Source: an uncultured Saprospiraceae bacterium | GTDB taxonomy: Bacteria > Bacteroidota > Bacteroidia > Chitinophagales > Saprospiraceae | Length of the DNA stretch: 64,000 nucleotides | Reading direction: 5' to 3' | Assembly (NCBI GenBank): GCA_938007965.1 | Contig: CALLMH010000050.1 | Coordinates: 1-64,000 of the forward strand | Shown: positions 29,037 through 38,630 of the stretch, piece by piece | Numbering within the stretch: position 1 is the stretch's first letter | Layout: each line of letters begins with the position of its first letter | The notes under the pieces: model-generated | The model's input: the letters and a program-made list of their open reading frames with translations, nothing else | Database searches by the model: none | What the model was told of the DNA's origin: nothing | Made by a program: the position numbers and the translations under genes

Positions 29037-30369
29037 AATAATAGCATTCTTATTTTCATTTTTAGTAATTGCCCAGATCTCTGCGCAAACAAATGGAAAC
29101 TCACCATATTCAAGGTTTGGTATAGGTGATCTAACAGATGAAAATTTTCTTCATCTCAGATCAATGGGCTCTATAGGAACCTCTTACGTGGACGGATACC
29201 ATATCAACATTACTAATCCCGCTAGTTATGCTTCTCTTACAACAACGGCTTTTGATTTAGGACTATCAGCAAAAAGATCTACGCTCAGCACGTCTGAATC
29301 ATCAAACACCGAATGGAATGGTAATCTTCAGTATATTTCACTTGCATTCCCACTATCCAATCCGCTCAACGCAATACTAAATCAAAAGAAAAGGCCCTAT
29401 GACCTCGGCATGGCATTTACACTTATGCCGAATAGCACTGTAGGTTATAATATCACTTCGCAAGACTCTATAGCTGGATTCGGTAATACTGATCGAACTT
29501 TCAGAGGTGACGGTGGAAGCTATAAGTTTATATGGGGCAACGCGATCAAGTATAAGAATTTTTCTTTTGGTGTTAATATGGGTTACTTGTTTGGTAATAT
29601 ACGCTACGAACAGACCGTCACCTTCCAGGAACTGCCAGTTGGGTATCAAAATTTGTTTTCTTCTAAATACAATCTTAATGGATTTATTTGGGGCATTGGA
29701 GGAATGTATAATAAAGTACTCAACCAAAAACAAATCAACGATAAGTCTTCTCAGACAGCCAATATCCTATCCATTGGATTCAAATTAAAATCAGCTACTT
29801 CGTTTAATACTTCATTAACAGAATCGAAGCTTGGCGTCCAAACTCCAACGAGTACCTCTCAATTCATAGATACCCTTTCTATTTCAATCGATGAACCTGG
29901 AAATGGTAAATTGCCTTTAGAAGTTGGATTTGGAGCGAGTTATTACCATGGAAATAAATACATGATAGGATTCGACATCGGTGCGGCTAATTGGTCTACT
30001 TACGAAAATGATGCTGACCCTACAATTGCTAATAATCCGTTAAAAAACACAATGAATGTTTCTTTAGGTGGATATTTCCGTCCTAACTACAGATCATATA
30101 ACAGATATTTCAAAAGGGTATATTATCGATATGGTTTGTATCATAGAACTGATCCAAGGGTAATAGCGGGTGAGCAATTAGACGCTTATGGTGTCACATT
30201 TGGAATGGGACTTCCATTTATATACCAGAGAAAGATTTCTCATGCAAATCTTGGATTTGAATTTGGAAAAAATGGAAGTAATAGTGTTATTAGAGAATCA
30301 TTCTTTAAAGTAACCTTAGGATTTACATTTAATGATGATGAATGGTTTATCAAAAGAAAGTATAACTAA
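29026..30369 (+). CDS. Predicted outer-membrane beta-barrel protein of unknown function
   Basis: A 447-residue protein with a signal peptide ending near residue 21 (AQISAQ). It then has SPYSRFGIGDL and INITNPASYASL, a start common to a family of Bacteroidota barrel proteins resembling the FadL/PorV fold. Alternating hydrophobic strands continue to a C-terminal aromatic/basic end (TFNDDEWFIKRKYN). Function is unknown. The gene overlaps coaX by 11 bases and is followed after 91 bases by a secreted TPR protein. I recall the order coaX, barrel, TPR from other members of the phylum, which hints at an envelope role (inference). Confidence 0.75.
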   Translation: MQYRIIAFLFSFLVIAQISAQTNGNSPYSRFGIGDLTDENFLHLRSMGSIGTSYVDGYHINITNPASYASLTTTAFDLGLSAKRSTLSTSESSNTEWNGNLQYISLAFPLSNPLNAILNQKKRPYDLGMAFTLMPNSTVGYNITSQDSIAGFGNTDRTFRGDGGSYKFIWGNAIKYKNFSFGVNMGYLFGNIRYEQTVTFQELPVGYQNLFSSKYNLNGFIWGIGGMYNKVLNQKQINDKSSQTANILSIGFKLKSATSFNTSLTESKLGVQTPTSTSQFIDTLSISIDEPGNGKLPLEVGFGASYYHGNKYMIGFDIGAANWSTYENDADPTIANNPLKNTMNVSLGGYFRPNYRSYNRYFKRVYYRYGLYHRTDPRVIAGEQLDAYGVTFGMGLPFIYQRKISHANLGFEFGKNGSNSVIRESFFKVTLGFTFNDDEWFIKRKYN

Positions 30370-30460
30370 TCATCACAACTAATTAGATAAAAACTTCATC
30401 TTATACTTACTAGATATAATGCGAAGTTATAGATTAACAAGAATTAAAAAGCAATTTATT

Positions 30461-31882
30461 ATGACTCGACTTAAAAATTTATTATTTGCCAATGTATTGG
30501 TATTTGCAGTAGTAGCATTGGGGAATGCACAATGTGAATCATGGGTAGGATCACCTCAACAAGAGGATGCTGAAAATGCTCACTCCATCTACAGACAAGC
30601 ACTGAAAGATAAAGATTATGCAATCGCCTTCGAAAACTGGGAAAAGGCGTTTGGAATAGCTCCTGCCGCTGATGGCAAAAGAGATTACCACTTCACTGAT
30701 GGCGCTCAGCTATACTTAGAGAAATTTAAGAATGAAACAGATGCTGCAAAAAAAGAAGAATACAAGACTACCTACCTTTCATTAATCGATCAAGCAATAG
30801 CCTGTTACAAAGATGGTGCTATCGTAAGTAGCAAGTGTCCTGATGGTTCTTGTATCAATGCACGAATTGGATATTTAGCTGGGAGGAAGGCATTCGATAT
30901 GTATTACACATTTAATACACCATACTCTCAGACTACTGAGGCCCTAAAAATGGCACTAGAAAACAGTGGTAAAGACGTAGAATATATAGTATATGATCCA
31001 TATGCATCCATAGCTGTATATCAATTCCAGAAAGGAAAAATGGATAAAGCAGAAGCTAGAGCTATATACGAAGAACTTAATGATGCAGCAGATTACAGTA
31101 TCAGTAAGAATGATAACCTGTCAGCTTACTTCCAACAAGCTAAAGAATCTATGAATGCGAAGTTTGCTGTAATTGCAAATGATATTTTTGATTGTGAATT
31201 TTTCGTAGAGCAACTTAAGCCTGAATACGAAGATAATAAGGACGATCCACAGACATGGAAAAGGATAGTAGCAAAACTAAAAGGACAGGGTTGTGCACTA
31301 GATCATCCTTTCTTGGCAGAAGTAGAAGGTAAGTATAAAGTATGGGCTAAGACACAAAATGCAGCCGCACAAGCTGAGTTCGAGGCAAACAATCCAGGAA
31401 TTCTTGCTAAGAAATTATACGATAGTGAAGACTATGCTGGCGCTGTTGCTAAGTACGAAGAAGCGATCAATGCTGAAACAGACTCAAGTAAGAAAGCGGG
31501 ATACCAATTCAGTAAAGCTTCTATCCAATATAGAAAACTTAAGAGTTATGGTGCAGCAAGAGCAACTGCCTTAGAAGCCGCTAAAAATAGACCAGGATGG
31601 GGACGTCCATATATGCTCATAGGTGATATGTACGGATCAGGCGCTAGATCTTGCGGGGATTCTTGGAATCAGAGATTAGCGATATTGGCAGCAATGGATA
31701 AGTACAGATACGCTAAGTCCGTAGATCCATCAGTAGCTGATGATGCTGATTCTAGACTTGCTAAATATAGAGCATCTATGCCATCAAAAGAAGATGGATT
31801 CCAAAGAGGAATAAAAGAAGGTGCGACCGAAACAGTAGGATGTTGGATTGGTGAAAAAGTAAAAGTAAGATACGCCAAGTAA
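30461..31882 (+). CDS. Secreted tetratricopeptide-like repeat protein of unknown function
   Basis: A 473-residue exported protein. The ATG at 30461 is preferred because it is directly followed by a signal peptide (MTRLKNLLFANVLVF, cleavage near GNAQC); the frame is open 14 codons earlier. The body is alpha-helical with TPR-like repeats (for example AKKLYDSEDYAGAVAKYEEA). Several cysteines (KCPDGSC, NDIFDCEFF, RSCGDSW) could form disulfides in the periplasm. It ends GCWIGEKVKVRYAK. It is probably part of the coaX/barrel group. No enzymatic motif is seen. Confidence 0.75.
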   Translation: MTRLKNLLFANVLVFAVVALGNAQCESWVGSPQQEDAENAHSIYRQALKDKDYAIAFENWEKAFGIAPAADGKRDYHFTDGAQLYLEKFKNETDAAKKEEYKTTYLSLIDQAIACYKDGAIVSSKCPDGSCINARIGYLAGRKAFDMYYTFNTPYSQTTEALKMALENSGKDVEYIVYDPYASIAVYQFQKGKMDKAEARAIYEELNDAADYSISKNDNLSAYFQQAKESMNAKFAVIANDIFDCEFFVEQLKPEYEDNKDDPQTWKRIVAKLKGQGCALDHPFLAEVEGKYKVWAKTQNAAAQAEFEANNPGILAKKLYDSEDYAGAVAKYEEAINAETDSSKKAGYQFSKASIQYRKLKSYGAARATALEAAKNRPGWGRPYMLIGDMYGSGARSCGDSWNQRLAILAAMDKYRYAKSVDPSVADDADSRLAKYRASMPSKEDGFQRGIKEGATETVGCWIGEKVKVRYAK

Positions 31883-31901
31883 TTGGTAATTGACATATGA
31901 A

Positions 31902-31935
31902 AAAGGGAAGGATCAGTCATGATTCTTCCCTTTTT
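31902..31935 (+). terminator. Rho-independent terminator after the TPR gene
   Basis: AAAGGGAAGGATCA pairs with TGATTCTTCCCTTT (one G-U pair) over a four-base loop and runs into T residues. It begins 20 bases after the stop codon. Confidence 0.85.
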
Positions 31936-32196
31936 CTTTGCTTAAACATACAAACGGCCTATAAAACAGGTATTCTATCGTAAAACTGAACTTGGAATGC
32001 TTGTAGTTGGTTAACTTTACATCAAGTAGAAAGCATTTAACTATGGCACCTAATTTTCAAGGGTAAGATATTTTACTGTTAAGGACCGAAGTCATATCTA
32101 AGAGAATGTCTATTAATCGCAAAGCGAAAGTAAGTGAGGATAATGTATGTAACCGTGCATACTCTTACAATTAAATAGTTATTATAAAATATACAT
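31936..32196. other. Intergenic region without a recognised gene
   Basis: Leader region of the TraB/GumN lipoprotein gene. A minus-strand frame across 32079-32282 overlaps that gene's signal peptide and looks like chance. No consensus promoter or RNA structure is recognised. Confidence 0.4.
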
Positions 32197-33141
32197 ATGA
32201 AACAATATATCAAACTGATTGCATTAATATTAATAGCAGTCACATTTTCACTTACATCATGTAAGACGACCAAAGATGGCATATCCCAAGGAATAGAAAA
32301 TCAAACCTATAAGCCGCTCGAAAATGCTCTCTTATGGAAGATTGATGGAAATGGCATTACCGAACCATCATACTTATACGGTACTATACACCTCATCGAC
32401 GCTGAAGCTTACTTCTTACCAAGCGGCACATTAACTGCTATGGAAAACACTAAGAAAATGGTCTTCGAAATAGATATGAATGAAATGAGTGATATGGGAA
32501 ATATGATGAGTATCATGAATAAAGCATTCATGAATGACGGAAAGACATTGAAGGATCTCCTAAGTCCTGAAGATTATGAAATGGTCGATGCTCACTTTGC
32601 CAAAATAGGAATGCCATTAATGATGCTAGAGAGAATGAAGCCAATGTTCCTCACTGTATTCGCTTCGGGAGACATGGATCCATCAGGACTCCAAAGTGGA
32701 AGTTTGAAATCCTATGAAATGGAATTTTTGGAAATAGCAAAAAGCTCAAAAAAGCCTATAGCTGGATTAGAAACCATAGAATTCCAAATGAGCGTATTTG
32801 ACTCTATTCCTTATCAAGCTCAGGCTGACATGCTCATAGAAACAATCAAATCAGGGAATACAGGTAGCGATCAAATGAAAGAAATGGTACAAATGTATAA
32901 AGATCAAAATATCAATGCTATGATATCAATGATCACCGATGAGGACGAACAACTATCAGAATACGAGGATGTACTCTTAAGTAAAAGAAATAAAGCTTGG
33001 ATCGCAGGAATAAAAACTATGGTGTCAGAGATGCCTACATTTTTTGCTGTAGGTGCTGGACACTTAGCTGGCAAAAATGGTGTGATAAATCTACTGAAAA
33101 AAGAAGGATATACACTTACTCCAATTTCACATACTAAGTAG
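32197..33141 (+). CDS. TraB/GumN family lipoprotein
   Basis: A 314-residue envelope protein. The signal ends in a lipobox, FSLTSC, with the lipidated Cys at residue 22. TraB/GumN motifs follow: LWKIDGN, YLYGTIHLID, KKMVFEIDM, and the C-terminal FAVGAGHLAGKNGVINLLKKEGY. TraB-fold proteins with the conserved GTxH, acidic and GxGH positions are considered putative metalloproteases, but substrates of bacterial GumN members are unknown. It is followed 39 bases later by a gamma carbonic anhydrase gene. Confidence 0.88.
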   Translation: MKQYIKLIALILIAVTFSLTSCKTTKDGISQGIENQTYKPLENALLWKIDGNGITEPSYLYGTIHLIDAEAYFLPSGTLTAMENTKKMVFEIDMNEMSDMGNMMSIMNKAFMNDGKTLKDLLSPEDYEMVDAHFAKIGMPLMMLERMKPMFLTVFASGDMDPSGLQSGSLKSYEMEFLEIAKSSKKPIAGLETIEFQMSVFDSIPYQAQADMLIETIKSGNTGSDQMKEMVQMYKDQNINAMISMITDEDEQLSEYEDVLLSKRNKAWIAGIKTMVSEMPTFFAVGAGHLAGKNGVINLLKKEGYTLTPISHTK

Positions 33142-33180
33142 AAAAACAAATTTTCATATACCATCTTATACGCTAGCCAA

Positions 33181-33699
33181 ATGTCAATAATCTCGATAAA
33201 CGGTAAAACTCCAAAAATAGACAATACCTGCTGGATTGCAGATAATGCTACCATCACTGGGGACGTCGAGATAGGATCTGAGTCCAGTATATGGTTTCAG
33301 TCTGTAATAAGAGGCGACGTAAATAAAATAAGGATAGGAAATAGAGTCAATATCCAAGATGCGGCAATAGTCCATGGATCTAACGGCAAACAAGATACCG
33401 TTATCGGAAATGATGTATCGGTTGGACATAGAGCTATCATCCATGGATGCACTATACATAGCGATGTATTAATAGGAATGGGTGCCATAATACTAGATGG
33501 AGCCGTAGTCGAATCCAATGTCATTGTGGGAGCAGGAGCAGTAGTCACTGTAGGCTCGAATTTAGAATCAGGATATCTATATGCTGGTATACCCGCTAAG
33601 AAAATAAAACCTTTAGAAAAAGGAAAGCATGATTTCTTTATAGAGGCGACCGCGGCAGGATACGTAGAAAACAAAAAACTATACGAGAATAAATCATAA
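33181..33699 (+). CDS. Gamma carbonic anhydrase family protein
   Basis: Left-handed beta-helix trimeric protein (172 residues) built of hexapeptide repeats. The gamma-CA signature is present: IWFQSVIRGDVNKIRIGNR, NIQDAAIVHG, and the zinc-ligand segment VSVGHRAIIHGCTI. It ends with VGAGAVVTVG and AGIPAKKIKPL. It may hydrate CO2 or act in an uncertain housekeeping role, as YrdA-like members do. It is followed five bases later by the LytTR regulator and is probably co-transcribed. Confidence 0.88.
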   Translation: MSIISINGKTPKIDNTCWIADNATITGDVEIGSESSIWFQSVIRGDVNKIRIGNRVNIQDAAIVHGSNGKQDTVIGNDVSVGHRAIIHGCTIHSDVLIGMGAIILDGAVVESNVIVGAGAVVTVGSNLESGYLYAGIPAKKIKPLEKGKHDFFIEATAAGYVENKKLYENKS

Positions 33700-33704
33700 G
33701 ATCC

Positions 33705-34445
33705 ATGCAAAAACTTACTGCTATAATTATCGATGACATGGAGTTAGCTAGAACTTCACTGAAAGCTGATCTATCTGACTACTGTAGTCACGTAGAAGTG
33801 ATAGGTGAAGCAGAAGGTGTTCTTTCTGGAGCTAAATTACTCAAACAAACCATCCCCGACATTCTGTTTCTAGATATTGAAATGGAAGATGGTAATGGTT
33901 TCGACTTACTGGACATAGTCCCTAATAGTCTGGACTCCGTTATCTTTGTGACTGCAAGACAGGATTTTGCTCTGAAAGCTTTCCAATATTCCGCTCTAGA
34001 CTATTTATTGAAACCAGTCAATCCTGAGCTACTCATAAAGGCAGTCGAAAAACTTACCCAAAAGAAACAGTCAGCAAAATTACAATTAGATTTGCTTCGT
34101 GGCAGTATAGCGCCAGATTCTAAACTGGAGAAAATAGCCCTCCACACCTCAGAAAAAATCGAAGTTGCGGAGATCAAGAATATCGTCAGACTAGAATCTA
34201 TGACGAACTATACATACTTCTATTTCGCCGATGGGAGTAAACTATTGATCACTCGTACATTAAAAGAATTCGATAAGATGCTTAGTGACTCCGGATTCGA
34301 GCGAGTACACCAGTCTCACCTTATCAACATGGCACATGTAAAAGCTTATGTAAAATCTGAAGGCGGATATATTTCTATGAAGGACGGCAGTATGGTGCCT
34401 GTCTCGGTCAGAAAGAAAAGTTATGTGATGAGCATATTAGGCTAA
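33705..34445 (+). CDS. LytTR-type DNA-binding response regulator
   Basis: Two-component response regulator (246 residues). The receiver domain has the acidic pair at Asp10/Asp11, the phosphoacceptor Asp57 in ILFLDIEMEDG, and the switch region VTARQDFALKAF followed by DYLLKP. A LytTR DNA-binding domain occupies about 140-246 (EVAEIKNIVRLESMTNYT, FERVHQSHLINMAHVK). No histidine kinase gene is adjacent, so it is an orphan here. Only five bases separate it from the carbonic anhydrase gene. Targets are unknown. Confidence 0.9.
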   Translation: MQKLTAIIIDDMELARTSLKADLSDYCSHVEVIGEAEGVLSGAKLLKQTIPDILFLDIEMEDGNGFDLLDIVPNSLDSVIFVTARQDFALKAFQYSALDYLLKPVNPELLIKAVEKLTQKKQSAKLQLDLLRGSIAPDSKLEKIALHTSEKIEVAEIKNIVRLESMTNYTYFYFADGSKLLITRTLKEFDKMLSDSGFERVHQSHLINMAHVKAYVKSEGGYISMKDGSMVPVSVRKKSYVMSILG

Positions 34446-34690
34446 CAGAATCAAGGAAGCCTCCAGAACTAGTCAATCCGCTTGAATCCCTAATTCACTT
34501 TATGACATAGCTGGGTCAAGATTGTAACATTCTAACAAGGACTAACAAAAATGCTGCCTCAATACAAGATGAAAATCATCATATATGCGAACACATATTA
34601 AACATATCTCTAATATTATTATCTTCGCACTTAATTAAAATCTCCAGAACTCTATATTGACGTTATGGGAGATAAATCAAATCAATCATA

Positions 34691-36235
34691 ATGACATTTA
34701 AAGATCTAAATATAATAGAGCCAATACTAAAAGCTCTAACTGATAAAGGCTATGTAGAACCTACACCTATCCAAGAAAAAGCAATCCCTCTAGTCTTAGA
34801 AGAAAAGGACTTACTCGGTGTTGCACAGACAGGTACAGGTAAGACAGCTGCATTTGCCATTCCAATTATTCAACTAATTGAAAAAAATAAAGAATCGGAG
34901 CAAGGTAAGAAATTAATAAAAGCACTTATCGTCACTCCTACACGAGAACTCGCTATCCAAATCGATGAAAACATAAAAGAATATAGTAAGAATACAAATC
35001 TGACTCATACAGTGATCTTTGGAGGTGTAAAACAGCATAGCCAAGTAAAGAAACTCAATCAAGGTATAGATATATTGACGGCTACACCAGGTAGACTTCT
35101 CGATTTGATCAATCAGAGGCTTCTCAGTATAGATCAGATAAAATTATTCGTATTAGATGAGGCTGATAGAATGCTAGACATGGGCTTCATTAATGATATC
35201 CGAAAACTACTCAAAATAATCCCAGAAAAAAGACAGTCACTATTCTTCTCAGCTACAATGCCACAGAATATCATCGACCTATCAAACAAGATACTTGATA
35301 AGCCGATAAAAGTAGAAGTAACACCAGCCAGTTCGACTGCTGAGACCATCAAGCAAGTAATTTATTATACCAACAGAACTGATAAAGGTGCTCTTCTTAT
35401 TGAAATTTTAAAAGAAAGAAATATAGATCAAGCACTCGTATTTACTAGAACCAAGCATGGAGCAGACCGAGTAGCAAGGAACCTAACAAAAAAAGGAATA
35501 AAGTCTTACTCCATACACGGTGACAAAGCTCAAAATCAAAGACAGAAGTCTCTAAAACTATTCAAAGAAGGAAGTATACAGGTGCTAGTAGCGACTGATA
35601 TAGCAGCAAGAGGAATAGATATAGATAAATTGAAGTATGTAATCAATTATGAAATACCTAACCTTCCTGAAACGTACGTACATAGAATAGGTAGATCAGG
35701 CCGAGCTGGCGAAGAAGGGATAGCAATAGGAATAGCTGAACCTGAAGAAAATCAGTTTGTACGAGACATAGAAAAGCTGATCGGTATCAAAATAGAAGTT
35801 GCCGAAAGTGCTAACTATCCTCAGACCGATAAACCTATGACCCCCGCTGAGAAAAAAGAATGGGAAAAAGAAAAGCAAAAACGGAAACAAGAATTCTTCG
35901 CAAACAGAAAGGCCAAAAAGAACGGTCAAAAGGGAGGCAATAAAGGAAAATCTGACAAACCTAGAGGCGAAAAGAAACAAAGAAGAAGCAATAACGATAA
36001 TAATAAAAACAGGTCAGATCGTAATGAAACCCGTGGCGAAAAATCAGTGTCAAAAAACAAACGCGAAGGAGATAACCAAAACAGTAATTCGAAGGCGTCT
36101 GATAATAAAAACTCAAACGGTCAAGGATCAAAAAATAACAACCGAAAGAAAAACAATAAGAAAAGAGGCGGCTATAAATCTACAGAAGCGTCATCTAAAC
36201 TGAAAGGCAAATTTATGTGGCCATTAGAAAAATAA
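34691..36235 (+). CDS. DEAD-box RNA helicase (RhlE-like)
   Basis: ATP-dependent RNA helicase (514 residues) for RNA remodelling such as ribosome assembly or cold adaptation. The order of motifs is complete: Q motif PTPIQEKAIP, motif I AQTGTGKT, Ia PTRELA, motif II VLDEADRMLDMGF, III FSATMP, V ATDIAARGIDI and VI HRIGRSGRAG. After about residue 400 comes a low-complexity tail rich in Lys, Asn and Gly, a likely RNA-binding extension. The 245-base leader holds only an imperfect -7-like TATCTTCG near 34620. Confidence 0.93.
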   Translation: MTFKDLNIIEPILKALTDKGYVEPTPIQEKAIPLVLEEKDLLGVAQTGTGKTAAFAIPIIQLIEKNKESEQGKKLIKALIVTPTRELAIQIDENIKEYSKNTNLTHTVIFGGVKQHSQVKKLNQGIDILTATPGRLLDLINQRLLSIDQIKLFVLDEADRMLDMGFINDIRKLLKIIPEKRQSLFFSATMPQNIIDLSNKILDKPIKVEVTPASSTAETIKQVIYYTNRTDKGALLIEILKERNIDQALVFTRTKHGADRVARNLTKKGIKSYSIHGDKAQNQRQKSLKLFKEGSIQVLVATDIAARGIDIDKLKYVINYEIPNLPETYVHRIGRSGRAGEEGIAIGIAEPEENQFVRDIEKLIGIKIEVAESANYPQTDKPMTPAEKKEWEKEKQKRKQEFFANRKAKKNGQKGGNKGKSDKPRGEKKQRRSNNDNNKNRSDRNETRGEKSVSKNKREGDNQNSNSKASDNKNSNGQGSKNNNRKKNNKKRGGYKSTEASSKLKGKFMWPLEK

Positions 36236-36365
36236 AAAATCCGATTCAGTCAATATCAAATAAAGTGATTTAAGAATTCTATTATTCATCCGATATCAAA
36301 GTGTACTCTGTGGATGGAGATAGTATTTTTAAATCACTTTAGTATTTTTCAAAATAACTTAAACT

Positions 36366-36938
36366 ATGAGCATCTCAAGAGAACTAGATAAGCGAAGTCA
36401 ATCAAAATGTGAGCTATGCAGCAAGACTGAGCACCTATCAACTTTCATAGTGTCTCCAAAATCAGGAGACAAATTAGAGCATCAAATATCTACTTGTGGA
36501 GTATGCGCTGATCAATTGGACAATAAAGACAATATTGACCCAAATCACTGGAGATGTCTTAATGATAGTATGTGGAGACAAGTACCAGCCGTCCAAGTGG
36601 TCGCATACAGAATGCTACACCACCTAAAACCAACAACAGAATGGGCAGGAGAACTTATGGACATGATGTACCTCGATGATGACACAAAATCATGGGCTGA
36701 AGAAAGCATCATAGATGAGTCCGATATCATAATTCATAAAGACAGTAATGGCACCATACTGGAACCTGGCGACACAGTAACGCTGATCAAAGATCTAAAA
36801 GTGAAAGGGGCTAGCCTTATTGCCAAAAGAGGCACAGCCGTCCGCAGAATTAGACTCGTCAGAGACAATCCAAATCATATTGAAGGCAAGGTCGAAGGTC
36901 AGACGGTAGTCATTCTTACTCAATATGTCAAAAAATAA
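36366..36938 (+). CDS. PhnA/YjdM-family zinc-ribbon protein
   Basis: A 190-residue protein of the PhnA (YjdM) family, named after the alkylphosphonate operon though not itself proven to cleave phosphonates. An N-terminal zinc ribbon is seen as CELC near residue 18 and CGVC near residue 45. A middle segment (CLNDSMWRQVPAVQVVAYRML) follows. The C-terminal PhnA domain has LEPGDTVTLIKDLKVKGA and KRGTAVRRIRLV. It stands alone with no phosphonate genes nearby. Confidence 0.85.
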   Translation: MSISRELDKRSQSKCELCSKTEHLSTFIVSPKSGDKLEHQISTCGVCADQLDNKDNIDPNHWRCLNDSMWRQVPAVQVVAYRMLHHLKPTTEWAGELMDMMYLDDDTKSWAEESIIDESDIIIHKDSNGTILEPGDTVTLIKDLKVKGASLIAKRGTAVRRIRLVRDNPNHIEGKVEGQTVVILTQYVKK

Positions 36939-37043
36939 AAAAGCTGTTCACGCCTTATCTTACCTGTAAATACATTTCAAAAATTACCTTTTGATTTCTT
37001 GATCATGAAAAATGACATTTCAACTCAATTATGATTCATCATT

Positions 37044-37074
37044 TTTGCTACCTTTATATTGCAATATGAATTTG
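37044..37074 (+). promoter_or_regulatory. Putative promoter upstream of accA
   Basis: TTTG at 37044-37047, a 19-base spacer, then TGAATTTG at 37067-37074, one mismatch from TAnnTTTG. It ends 33 bases before the accA ATG. Confidence 0.5.
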
Positions 37075-37107
37075 TAATTGTAATACAAAATTCAAAAAAC
37101 CTAAACT

Positions 37108-38106
37108 ATGGTATTTTTAGAATTCGAAAAGCCGCTTGAAAAACTCTACGAACAGTTAGATAAAATAAAGCAAGTAGGTGAAGAAGGAGATATTGATGTT
37201 TCTGACAAAATAAAAGAATTAGAAAATAAGATAAAGTCCGAAACCAAAGAAATCTACTCCAATCTTAATGGATGGCAGAAAGTCCAACTCTCTCGGCATC
37301 CAGAGCGTCCATACACTTTATACTATATAGAATCTATATGTAAAAAATTTGTAGAATTACACGGAGATAGATACTTCAAAGATGATAAAGCCATAGTAGG
37401 AGGCATAGGTAAGATCAATGGGCAGTCTGTAGTCATATTGGGCCATCAGAAAGGAGTAAACACAAAACTAAGACAGTACAGAAATTTTGGGATGGCAAAT
37501 CCTGAAGGGTATCGTAAGGCACTAAGACTTATGAAGTTGGCAGAAAGATTCAACTATCCTGTAGTCTGCTTGATTGACACCCCTGGAGCATACCCTGGGT
37601 TAGAAGCAGAAGAAAGAGGACAAGCGGAAGCAATCGCCAAGAATCTGTTCGAAATGGCTCAATTAAAAGTACCAATCCTTTGTTATGTAATCGGAGAAGG
37701 AGCATCTGGTGGAGCCCTTGGAATAGGAGTAGGAGATAAAGTATTCATGTTCGAGAATACGTGGTACTCCGTGATTAGCCCTGAATCTTGTTCATCTATC
37801 CTTTGGAGAAGTTGGGACCACAAAGAGAAAGCTGCCGAAGCACTAAAATTGACTGCAGATGATATGCTTGGATTTGGTCTTATAGATGAAATCATCAAAG
37901 AACCTCTCGGTGGAGCACATAATGATCCAGAAAAAATGGCAAAAACACTAAGACTACATATCAAAAATGAGCTTGGTGCACTTATGGAGCTAACACCTGA
38001 TCAAAGAATCGAAAATAGATTGGTCAAGTATAGTAACATGGGAGAATTCACCAGAATTACAGAAACAGCCAAAACAGAAGAAAAGCAAAAAAAGGAATCT
38101 AAATAA
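37108..38106 (+). CDS. accA: Acetyl-CoA carboxylase carboxyltransferase subunit alpha
   Basis: Carboxyltransferase alpha subunit (332 residues) for malonyl-CoA production in fatty-acid synthesis. It has the N-terminal [15 protein letters not shown] helix, the [12 protein letters not shown] block, and [15 protein letters not shown]. The crotonase-like core motifs [34 protein letters not shown] and [12 protein letters not shown] follow. Standard length. Its last base is shared with the start of the next gene. accD is not in the window. Confidence 0.97.
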   Translation: MVFLEFEKPLEKLYEQLDKIKQVGEEGDIDVSDKIKELENKIKSETKEIYSNLNGWQKVQLSRHPERPYTLYYIESICKKFVELHGDRYFKDDKAIVGGIGKINGQSVVILGHQKGVNTKLRQYRNFGMANPEGYRKALRLMKLAERFNYPVVCLIDTPGAYPGLEAEERGQAEAIAKNLFEMAQLKVPILCYVIGEGASGGALGIGVGDKVFMFENTWYSVISPESCSSILWRSWDHKEKAAEALKLTADDMLGFGLIDEIIKEPLGGAHNDPEKMAKTLRLHIKNELGALMELTPDQRIENRLVKYSNMGEFTRITETAKTEEKQKKESK

Positions 38107-38618
38107 TGATTTCTACTATACGCACATGGATGTTCAACAAGTCAATGAAAGAACACCAGAACTTCAATAAAAGTAAAAATAGAAGTGGTGTAAACCTGTG
38201 TCAATCTATATGTATAGTCTCAAATGGAAGTAACCCTTCTAGCAAATCCGCTACAGAGAAATACAAAACTAAACTCGAATCGCACGGAAAGAAAGTAGAT
38301 ATCCTTTATTTCATAGATGACAAACAAGAAACAGACATTGGGTATTCTAGACAATCAATAAAATGGCCAGGTATCCCGCAAAATGAAATCATCGATAATA
38401 TACTAAGCAAAGAGTATGATCTATTTATATTTCTCAATCCTAAGATGGAAGATCATATGAGATATCTAACCATACTATGTAATGCAAAATTTAAGATTGG
38501 TCCAAAATTCGAAGGACAAAATCATATTTTTGACCTCATATTGGATCTATCAGACTTTTCTGATACTGAATCCTTAATACAGAGTATTGACAAACAACTA
38601 AGATTGCTCAGCAATTAA
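38106..38618 (+). CDS. Hypothetical protein, DUF6913-like
   Basis: A 170-residue, probably cytoplasmic protein. The pattern VNLCQSICIVSNGSNPSS, then ILYFIDDK, then KEYDLFIFLNPKMEDHMRYLTILCNAKFK resembles DUF6913, a family I know mainly from Bacteroidota. The centre looks like a Rossmann-type alternation. The start overlaps the last base of accA and 12 bases separate its stop from dapA, so it is translated within the same operon. Function is unknown. Confidence 0.6.
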   Translation: MISTIRTWMFNKSMKEHQNFNKSKNRSGVNLCQSICIVSNGSNPSSKSATEKYKTKLESHGKKVDILYFIDDKQETDIGYSRQSIKWPGIPQNEIIDNILSKEYDLFIFLNPKMEDHMRYLTILCNAKFKIGPKFEGQNHIFDLILDLSDFSDTESLIQSIDKQLRLLSN

Positions 38619-38630
38619 ACCTCGATTACT

